Below are positions 1-5,626 of a stretch of DNA of 12,116 nt, in pieces (the first letter of the stretch is position 1; each line of letters begins with the position of its first letter). The notes under the pieces are model-generated. The model saw only the letters and a list, made by a program, of their open reading frames with translations, did no database searches and had not been told where the DNA came from. Source of the DNA: a bacterium (GTDB taxonomy: Bacteria > Dependentiae > Babeliae > Babeliales > RVW-14); NCBI GenBank assembly GCA_010027825.1, contig RGUK01000035.1:1-12116 (forward strand), given 5' to 3'. The position numbers and the translations under genes are program-made.

Positions 1-695
1 GTCGTCTGCCAACGGAAGTACAGCGTGTAAGAAGCAGCGGCAGTGCCGTTCTCAACCGGCACACCATTCACCGCATCGTAAGCCGCACCACCATAAGCCG
101 GAGCAGCAGTGCCCAGAGGATTGCCCGTAGGGTCGGTAAACACAAGATTGTACCACGAGCCGTTCGGCACATTGTCGTAATCGGTCGCAACATCGTAACC
201 ACCAATCGGGTTGTTCACAGTCGCAAACGCATCGTTGTACGACTGATACTTGTCCAGCATCGTGGGACAAGTTCGCTGTAGGCGATTCTTCTTCGCCATC
301 GTCAGCCGCAGCACCTCCTTCAGCACATCTTGCGAGTTAATCACAGAGGTGGTGTCGTTGATGGTAGCAGATACCGTGGACGCCAAAGAGTTCAGAGGGA
401 ATGCGCACAGCGAAAAGTCACGACCGGGTACAGCAATAGCATCGCCAACAGCCAACGGTGCTGCGGGAGTCACAACCAGAGACATAAAGCACCGGGAAGT
501 CCACTGGAGTTTGCGGTCTACAAATACGTTCTCAGAGGGCACATAGATGTTGTATGTGTGCTGAGACGAGGTAGCAGCGATAGCATTGAACGGCGCATTG
601 GTCAGCGACAGCGCACCCTTTTCCACGGCATACTTCGGGCGGCTCTGGACAATGCGGCTATCCAGCACGGCTAGTTTCTCAATATCGGCGGACAT
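1..695 (-). CDS. Second major capsid protein copy (partial, runs off left edge)
   Basis: Reading leftward from an ATG at 695-693, this frame stays open to the window edge (231 codons plus 2 nt). It encodes the N-terminal part of a capsid protein closely matching the one at 1327-3060. By eye about a dozen residues differ over the first 190, and most nucleotide differences are silent, so both copies have been under protein-level selection. The first 71 nt of the two genes are identical, after which differences become frequent. Around residues 190-215 this copy is 4 residues shorter and divergent, as expected of an exposed loop of a double-jelly-roll capsid protein. The start lies directly after TTATAA, the same context as the other copy. 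The C-terminal half lies outside the window, so whether this copy is complete cannot be judged. Confidence 0.85.
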   Translation of the reverse strand, partial: MSADIEKLAVLDSRIVQSRPKYAVEKGALSLTNAPFNAIAATSSQHTYNIYVPSENVFVDRKLQWTSRCFMSLVVTPAAPLAVGDAIAVPGRDFSLCAFPLNSLASTVSATINDTTSVINSQDVLKEVLRLTMAKKNRLQRTCPTMLDKYQSYNDAFATVNNPIGGYDVATDYDNVPNGSWYNLVFTDPTGNPLGTAAPAYGGAAYDAVNGVPVENGTAAASYTLYFRWQT

Positions 696-765
696 TTATA
701 ACAAGGTCTGCGGATTTAATTGCCGATTAAATTAACTCGCGGGATTCTGGACTTCAAACAATGAA
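696..765 (-). promoter_or_regulatory. Leader/promoter region of second capsid copy
   Basis: This 70-nt spacer separates the penton-like stop codon from the capsid start on the minus strand. It is nearly identical to 1257-1326, far more alike than the coding bodies, and ends with TTATAA directly before the ATG. Such strong conservation of non-coding sequence suggests a shared promoter or recent gene conversion. The TATA-like hexamer is read from the sequence; its use as a promoter is inference. Confidence 0.45.
714..732. repeat. AT-rich interrupted palindrome upstream of second capsid copy
   Basis: ATTTAAT and ATTAAAT form 7-nt arms around TGCCG. It lies about 20 nt upstream of the capsid ATG in its reading direction. 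In the other copy the matching site is a longer, near-perfect palindrome, so the arms are conserved while the centre differs. It could be an operator or promoter element; no function is proven by sequence. Confidence 0.5.
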
Positions 766-1218
766 TTAAAATCCTTTTCCTTCAACTCCCTTTTTGCGGA
801 ACATCACCTTCAGACTTACTGAGGACAAGTTAAACATAGTCACCGGGTACAACTGATTGTTAAGGCGATTCTTCCAGAACACTTGGATGTCAATATTACG
901 GAGTTCTTGTTTGCTCGCCGCAAAGTCAGCCATACGGTATTCAGCATTCGGGGCATAGTAAATGAATTGGCGGTAATCGTCGGCTCCGCCGGCACTTGTG
1001 TCCAGAGCAACATCTGTAATGATGGGCTGGAAAGCGCTCTGGCTTGTCGCTCGTGTGTCGCCCAAGTTGCCCACACCCAAAACATTTGGCTGACCAGTGG
1101 CTTCCGTCTTCACCGGGATTAGGCTTGTCGTAAATACAATGCTACTTATCGGAGACCAAAGACTGTCCGTGCTCTTGTAATCTTGCGTGTTCACCCAATA
1201 AACCTTCTGCTGTGAAAA
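766..1218 (-). pseudogene. 5'-truncated penton/minor-capsid-like protein, C-terminal fragment
   Basis: An open frame of about 150 codons ends at TAA 768-766. It has no credible ATG start: the first start-like codon is GTG at 1194, which eukaryotic viruses rarely use, and the frame continues upstream to the duplication junction near 1195-1220. The protein has the motif LWSPISSIVFTTSLIPV near its beginning and ends with IDIQVFWKNRLNNQLYP, then FRKKGVEGKGF. To my eye these resemble the C-terminal jelly-roll region of penton or minor capsid proteins of polinton-like and related viruses; that assignment is from memory of family style only. The gene directly precedes the second capsid copy, as penton and capsid genes often do. 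I infer that its 5' part was lost when the inverted duplication formed, so it is probably not expressed as a full protein. Confidence 0.55.
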
Positions 1219-1256
1219 TGTTCCGCAAAAAGGGAGTTGAAGGAAAAGAACTTTAA
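1203..1256 (+). pseudogene. Remnant tail of a penton-like gene before the capsid gene
   Basis: The last 12 codons of a penton-like gene and its TAA (1218-1256) survive here, reading MFRKKGVEGKEL. The same tail closes the minus-strand fragment, with only its final two residues differing (GF there, EL here). A few more codons upstream, to about 1203, may belong to it. Everything further 5' is replaced by the fragment on the opposite strand, so the duplication breakpoint lies about 1195-1220. Confidence 0.65.
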
Positions 1257-1326
1257 TTCATTGTTTGAAGTCCAGAATCCCGCGAGTTAATTTAATTGCC
1301 AATTAAATCCGCAGACCTTGTTATAA
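1257..1326 (+). promoter_or_regulatory. Leader/promoter region of the complete capsid gene
   Basis: This is an AT-rich 70-nt stretch with an AT palindrome and a TATA-like TTATAA ending one base before the ATG. It matches the leader of the second copy at all but two positions. No Shine-Dalgarno sequence is present, in keeping with a eukaryotic host. Confidence 0.45.
1290..1308. repeat. Perfect 9-bp-arm AT palindrome upstream of capsid gene
   Basis: ATTTAATTG and CAATTAAAT flank a single C, ending 18 nt before the capsid ATG. It may bind a dimeric regulator or form a small hairpin. The second capsid copy keeps the outer 7 bases of each arm. Confidence 0.55.
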
Positions 1327-3060
1327 ATGTCCGCCGATATTGAGAAACTAGCCGTGCTGGATAGCCGCATTGTCCAGAGCCGCCCGAAGTATGCCGTTGA
1401 AAAGGGTGCGCTGTCTCTGACCAATGCTCCCTTCGTAGCAATCGCTGCGACCTCGTCTCAGCACACTTACAATATCTATGTACCTTCCGAGAATGTATTT
1501 GTAGACCGAAAACTACAATGGACTTCTCGGTGCTTTATGTCTATGACTGTGACTCCCGCAGCACCTTTGGCGGTTGGTGATGCCATTGCGGTTCCCGGTC
1601 GCGATTTCTCGCTGTGTGCTTTCCCTCTGAACTCTCTGTGCTCAACTTTGTCTGCTACCATCAACGACACCACCTCTGTGATTAACTCTCAAGATGTACT
1701 GAAGGAGGTGCTGCGGCTAACGATGGGCAAGAAGAATCGCCTACAGCGAACTTGCCCCACTATGCTGGATAAGTATCAGTTGTACGATGATGCGTATGCG
1801 ACGGTGAGCAATCCCATTGGTGGCTACGACATTGCCACGGACTACGACAATGTGCCCAATGGTGCTTGGTACAACTTGGTATTCACCGACCCCACTGGCG
1901 CACCGCTGCCTCAGACTGCTGGTGCTTCCGTTGCCGTACCCGGTGTGGCGGCTTACAACCAGATTAACGGCGTTCCGGTGGAGAACGGCACCGCCGCTGC
2001 TTCTTACACTCTGTACTTCCGTTGGCAGACGACCGAGCCGCTGGTGCTGTCTCCCTTTGTGTTTGCGGACGAGCACGAGTGGGACACTGGTCTATTTGGT
2101 ATCAACAATATCCAGTTGATTATGAACTTACAGCCTAGCCCGGCACGAGTCATTCGCTCTACGAGCCGTGCTGGTCGCGCAATCAGCAATGTACAGTACA
2201 ACACTGGAGTCGCTGGTGGGCAAATTTTCCAGAACTCTCGTGTGAATGTTCAGTTCCTAACTCCTTCTTTGGATGTACCTCTGCCTCCTAAGTCTGTAGT
2301 ACCTTATATGGAGTTCCCTCGTTATATCACAACCGGTTCTTCCACGATTGCCGCTGGTGCCGTTGGTCAGATTCAGAGCCAGACCATCACGCTACCGCAG
2401 ATTCCCGATTTGCTCATCATCTATGTGAAGCCGGCGGGAGGCTACAACCAGCCCGGTGTTGTGCCACCGGTCGTGGATAACACTCAAGCCGATTGGTATC
2501 TGCCCGTCGCGACATCTCTTGACAATGTTATCAACCCGCTGTCCATCAACTTTGACAACTTCAGCGGTCTGCTGTCGTCTCATACTGCGGAGGAACTGTA
2601 TGGTATGTCCGTGAAGAACGGTCTGGAAATGGACTTCAACACTTGGGCGGGTAACTTCCACACCGCCAGCGGTGGCTATGGTGCTCCTCCAGTGCTACAA
2701 CAGCAAGGAGCAAACACTCCGGCTGTAGGTGGCTTCCTTGTTCTGAAGCCTTCTCAAGACATTACTTTACAGTCGGGTCAAGCCCCGTCGCTGGTGGGTA
2801 ACTTCACTCTTCAGTTCAACTTGACTGTGAAGAACCCCTACGCGTATGATGTGACTCCTCAGTTGTTCGTAATCACGGCTAACTCTGGTTTCTTTGAGTC
2901 CATCCGTGGCTCTTCCCGAATCATCAAGGGTGTACTGTCCGAGCAAGACATCATTGGTGCGCCCGTGGCGCCTATGGTGGTGCGCTCTGCGCTGGAGCGG
3001 ATGGTCGGCGGTCTGTCGTTCGGCTCGCTGTCCCGCAAAGGACGCGTACGAAGCCACTAA
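1327..3060 (+). CDS. Major capsid protein (double-jelly-roll type)
   Basis: The 577-residue product has the length and sequence style of double-jelly-roll major capsid proteins of polinton-like viruses and relatives, which form the trimeric capsomers of icosahedral shells. Supporting stretches are FSLCAFPLNSL at about 93-103, TINDTTSVINSQDVL at about 111-125 and the GLFGINNIQLIMNL strand at about 255-268. The many short beta-rich segments separated by Gly/Pro/Ala loops also fit. The ATG follows TTATAA directly. Near the end, MVGG at 559-562 fits an adenain-type (M/I/L)xGG site, so the tail may be trimmed on maturation. The frame stops at 3060, but a +1 frame continues with capsid-like tail sequence to 3193, suggesting programmed frameshifting or a one-base error. 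A divergent partial copy lies at 1-695. I recognise this from pattern, not from a database match. Confidence 0.85.
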   Translation: MSADIEKLAVLDSRIVQSRPKYAVEKGALSLTNAPFVAIAATSSQHTYNIYVPSENVFVDRKLQWTSRCFMSMTVTPAAPLAVGDAIAVPGRDFSLCAFPLNSLCSTLSATINDTTSVINSQDVLKEVLRLTMGKKNRLQRTCPTMLDKYQLYDDAYATVSNPIGGYDIATDYDNVPNGAWYNLVFTDPTGAPLPQTAGASVAVPGVAAYNQINGVPVENGTAAASYTLYFRWQTTEPLVLSPFVFADEHEWDTGLFGINNIQLIMNLQPSPARVIRSTSRAGRAISNVQYNTGVAGGQIFQNSRVNVQFLTPSLDVPLPPKSVVPYMEFPRYITTGSSTIAAGAVGQIQSQTITLPQIPDLLIIYVKPAGGYNQPGVVPPVVDNTQADWYLPVATSLDNVINPLSINFDNFSGLLSSHTAEELYGMSVKNGLEMDFNTWAGNFHTASGGYGAPPVLQQQGANTPAVGGFLVLKPSQDITLQSGQAPSLVGNFTLQFNLTVKNPYAYDVTPQLFVITANSGFFESIRGSSRIIKGVLSEQDIIGAPVAPMVVRSALERMVGGLSFGSLSRKGRVRSH

Positions 3061-3193
3061 GCCGATTGGCTCAATGGTAAAGAAGGGTCTGGAAATCGCT
3101 GGTTATGGCGGTACTGGCGCTGGCACCGGCGCTGGCACTGGCGCGGGCGCGGGCAGCCATTCAAAGAAATCTCTGGCTTCCCGATTAATGTAA
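3037..3193 (+). other. Probable +1-frame C-terminal tail of the capsid protein
   Basis: If one base is skipped around 3037 to 3042 (after codons for SRK), the reading continues as DAYEATKPIGSMVKKGLEIA, then a Gly/Thr/Ala repeat, and ends at 3193. The tail is protein-like, the repeat keeps this frame, and its stop lies only 27 nt before the next ATG at 3221, matching the tight spacing elsewhere. Ending the capsid at 3060 would leave an unusually long 160-nt gap. A single-base insertion in the assembly or programmed +1 frameshifting would both explain it. Confidence 0.55.
3113..3154 (+). repeat. 12-nt in-frame tandem repeat (Thr-Gly-Ala-Gly)
   Basis: Three 12-nt units (ACTGGCGCTGGC, ACCGGCGCTGGC, ACTGGCGCGGGC) and a half unit are read in the +1 frame as TGAG repeats. 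Differences between units fall at third codon positions of that frame, which supports it being translated. Confidence 0.7.
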
Positions 3194-3220
3194 AATTAAA
3201 ATCAAAACAATTAATATAAG

Positions 3221-3610
3221 ATGTCGGCTTCTCAAGTGCTTAAGGGTTCTCCCGCTGGTTTGACTGCTAGTGGTGACGGTTCCACTTCGTTTCAGAACGC
3301 TGCGCTTACTGGCGTGAAGTCTCTGACTGGTGGCGACGCTGCTGGTCTCGCAATCACCGCGACTGGTGCCGGTGGTTTGGATTTGTTGGCTACAGCCGGT
3401 GGTGTGGTGGTAGGTGGTGCTGGTCAGACGGTCGGTTTTCACGGTGTGCCTCCCGTGGCTCAGAACACTTCTGCGACAGCGGCTGCTCCCCGAGTTGCTG
3501 CCGGTGGTGCTGCTCCGGTATTGGACGACACTACATATGGTGTCGTACCAAATGTATATACAATCGGTCAGATTGTGGCGGCACTCCGTCAGCACGGCAT
3601 CCTTGCTTAA
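3221..3610 (+). CDS. Small Gly/Ala-rich virion protein (decoration or fibre-like)
   Basis: The protein has 129 residues, rich in Gly, Ala, Thr and Val, with no membrane segment or catalytic motif. The centre has GQTVGFHGVPPVAQ (68-81), and the C-terminus is YTIGQIVAALRQHGILA, a short amphipathic helix. A GFxGxxPV motif followed by a C-terminal helix is a pattern I associate with small capsid decoration or head-fibre proteins of phages and viruses; this is a resemblance only. The ATG follows an AT-rich leader (TTAATATAAG). The position directly after the capsid gene, on the same strand, supports a structural role. It ends 45 nt before a strong hairpin. Confidence 0.7.
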   Translation: MSASQVLKGSPAGLTASGDGSTSFQNAALTGVKSLTGGDAAGLAITATGAGGLDLLATAGGVVVGGAGQTVGFHGVPPVAQNTSATAAAPRVAAGGAAPVLDDTTYGVVPNVYTIGQIVAALRQHGILA

Positions 3611-3655
3611 TTTTTTCCTCCTTCCTTCCTAAATGGATTATTCCGTATTTCTTCG

Positions 3656-3684
3656 CACTATAACTAAAACATTTAGTTATAGTG
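3656..3684. terminator. Perfect 13-bp hairpin between convergent genes
   Basis: CACTATAACTAAA and its exact reverse complement flank ACA. The hairpin is exactly 45 nt from the stop codon of the plus-strand gene (3610) and 45 nt from that of the minus-strand gene (3730), so it is placed to end both transcripts. Hairpin-marked mRNA 3' ends are established for mimivirus; use here is inferred. Confidence 0.7.
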
Positions 3685-3729
3685 ACAAATTACCAGTGCC
3701 CGAACCGGCAAAACGGACTGAATCGTATG

Positions 3730-5616
3730 CTACCAGAGAATTGCCAGTGCTAACGAATTCGGCGAATATTTGTCCGACTTCCAGTCGCCCTTTATCTGTG
3801 AATGGCTCTTTTGAAATGTGTCCCGCTTCTGCGCCGCAAACCCGCTCTTCACTTTTCCTTTCTTCTCCGCCGCTGACCACAATAGAAAGTCTCCATAACC
3901 GACACGACCAAAGCGAACTTTGCGTCCCGAGTCATCGGTAATCATTAGTTTGCCATCATCATCATCACTAAATGTAAGAGATTTAGGATTGTAACCAGCC
4001 TTTTTGGCTGCCGTGCGAGCCCTTTGAAGATAAGCAGATGGCGAAAGTCCATAATGCTTTAGTTCTTCTTTGAATTTGCGTCGCACATTACCACGACCAT
4101 AAGCCTTGCGTAGAGCATCATATGCCATAACGGCATCTTTGCGACGCTCCCAAGCGTAATCCTCTGGAGGCAAAGCAGTGTCAAACGCTTCAAACGGCAC
4201 AAACAATGGAATGGCATCCGCTGCGGGTGGGGCTATTGCGCCACGGCGACGACGAACTGGTTTCGGATGTAGTGTTGCTTTAGTACCAACAACCATCAGT
4301 TTATCCTTATTACCGCCTTTACGCTTTTGCTTTTTGGATTTGCCAAACCCGCTTTCTGCCGCAGAACCTAAAGCATCTGCGTACTTTTCAGCCAATCGTT
4401 CCAAATAAGGTTGATATTTAGTAATTAAATATTTTTGTGCTGCTTCTGCTGCTGTTGGTTGTTTGGACATCATCTGATATGTTCTGTACATTTCGTCTAC
4501 TTTTTCTGTTTCGGTGGTAGTCAAATAGGGAGTAATCATAGTCGCTATAGCAGATAAATCATAAAGCAATCCAGCAGTGCTTGCTCCGACACCAGAGCCT
4601 TCAACTTTCTTTTCATCTTTCTTTTGTCCTTTTTTCTTTTGTATTTCAGCAACATTAATTCCAGCATCAGCAATGCGTTCGGCAACGCCTTTTTCACCCA
4701 TTGGCTTATAAAATTTACTTGTTGGCGGAGCAAATTCTTTGTATGTGCTGCCAACAACTTGACCAACAACTGGTAGGTTTCCTAATACATTTTCTACAGA
4801 CCAATCGGCGACTTTACTAAGTCCTTTATTGATATCATCAAATACACGCTGTGTTGGAGTCATATCTTTTTTGCGTCGTTCTTCGTGTCGTCGCGCACAT
4901 TCGGATTTAGCAACAACATCGCGATTATAATCCAGATTGCTGTCTAATTTACACGCAACTTCTTCTTCAATTTCACCGCGACTAACAGCGGCAGTATATT
5001 CAGCATTTTTAGCATCCAATTCTGCCTTTGCTTTCTTGTATGCTTCCTCTGCTCCCATTTCGCCTTTAAGATACTCCTCGTAAGTCATTGATTCTGGATA
5101 ATAACCCGGCATCCGTTGTTTGCGCATTTCAAAAGTGGCACGGTCAATGTAACCACCTTTCATCCCTCCACTTGACCGAGGAAATACACGACATAATACA
5201 GTTAGCAACAAATTAATCGCGTTTGCGGTTCGTCGTCTATCAACAGCACCGGACTCTAAAAAGGCTTTTACTTCGTCCATAACATTCAAATCCAATCTAT
5301 CATTTAATGTTGGGCGGAGTGTTCTATATACATTAGCAATTGTGGAATTATCAGCATCATCATCTTCAAGCATTGATTTTAATTCACTAACTTCTGCGGC
5401 AGTTAATGTAGTTTCACCAGTATGTGCTTCGCCTTCACAAGGTTCTAACGCCAATCCTCTATCCATACCGCCTTTCAATCTCTCAGCACGATAAAGTGCG
5501 CGCATTTGTGCTTGAGCCCGTTCTTTGGGAATGGGTTCTTTGCTGTGATGTTTGCCATCTTCGCCAACGACCCAATACAAATCTCGTTTTGGGGCTTTGC
5601 GTAATTTGTAGGGCAT
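3730..5616 (-). CDS. Multi-module virion protein, 628 residues (YWVV N-module, GDW/YSPN C-module)
   Basis: Residues 3-42 carry KLRKAPKRDLYWVVGEDG, followed by a SKEPIPKERAQAQ segment, an N-terminal module I recall from many virion-associated proteins of nucleocytoplasmic large DNA viruses and polinton-like viruses. LKGG (47-50) and MKGG (152-155) fit adenain-like cleavage sites, so the N-module could be released. The middle is charged and helical, with Lys-rich stretches at 325-337 and 425-439. The C-terminus, about 540-628, has YNPKSLTFSDDD, VRFGRVGYGDF, IKGDWKSDKYSPNSLALAI and a final LW, another recurrent viral module of unknown function. The ATG is at 5616. The gene starts 10 nt after the stop of its upstream neighbour, suggesting a shared transcript or very compact layout. 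I call it structural or DNA-associated; no enzyme motif is visible. Confidence 0.75.
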   Translation of the reverse strand: MPYKLRKAPKRDLYWVVGEDGKHHSKEPIPKERAQAQMRALYRAERLKGGMDRGLALEPCEGEAHTGETTLTAAEVSELKSMLEDDDADNSTIANVYRTLRPTLNDRLDLNVMDEVKAFLESGAVDRRRTANAINLLLTVLCRVFPRSSGGMKGGYIDRATFEMRKQRMPGYYPESMTYEEYLKGEMGAEEAYKKAKAELDAKNAEYTAAVSRGEIEEEVACKLDSNLDYNRDVVAKSECARRHEERRKKDMTPTQRVFDDINKGLSKVADWSVENVLGNLPVVGQVVGSTYKEFAPPTSKFYKPMGEKGVAERIADAGINVAEIQKKKGQKKDEKKVEGSGVGASTAGLLYDLSAIATMITPYLTTTETEKVDEMYRTYQMMSKQPTAAEAAQKYLITKYQPYLERLAEKYADALGSAAESGFGKSKKQKRKGGNKDKLMVVGTKATLHPKPVRRRRGAIAPPAADAIPLFVPFEAFDTALPPEDYAWERRKDAVMAYDALRKAYGRGNVRRKFKEELKHYGLSPSAYLQRARTAAKKAGYNPKSLTFSDDDDGKLMITDDSGRKVRFGRVGYGDFLLWSAAEKKGKVKSGFAAQKRDTFQKSHSQIKGDWKSDKYSPNSLALAILW

Positions 5617-5626
5617 TCTACATTAC

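Larger units (their letters stand above)
1..803 (-). repeat. Left arm of a large inverted duplication (capsid gene, its leader, penton tail)
   Basis: The reverse complement of this stretch aligns with 1219-2033: the last codons of a penton-like gene, a roughly 70-nt leader, then the start of the capsid gene. The arm next to the centre (803-625 against 1219-1397) differs at only 4 of 179 positions. The outer part is more diverged and contains a 12-nt length difference, which is a whole number of codons. The left limit is the window edge, not the end of the repeat. Confidence 0.9.
1219..2033 (+). repeat. Right arm of the large inverted duplication
   Basis: This is the partner of 1-803 in reverse orientation. 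It covers the penton tail remnant, the leader and the first 235 codons of the complete capsid gene. Identity is about 98% over the inner 179 nt and drops sharply after codon 24 of the capsid gene, an abrupt step typical of gene conversion or recombination. Confidence 0.9.

Noticed and set aside
250..546. Plus-strand open frame of 98 codons
   Set aside because: It is the antisense of the second capsid copy; the same antisense frame appears opposite the complete capsid gene at 1476-1673.
766..1194. Complete 142-residue gene starting at GTG
   Set aside because: GTG is a poor start in a eukaryotic virus, the frame continues upstream into the duplication junction, and the protein looks like a C-terminal fragment, so I list it as truncated.
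3323..3337. LTGG in the 129-residue protein as a cleavage site
   Set aside because: The protein is so rich in Gly-Gly that a match is expected by chance, and it lacks the basic context of the other sites.
3633..3941. Plus-strand open frame of 102 codons starting ATGGATTATTCC
   Set aside because: It runs through the hairpin and then antisense to the C-terminal module of the 628-residue protein, with no protein-like features.
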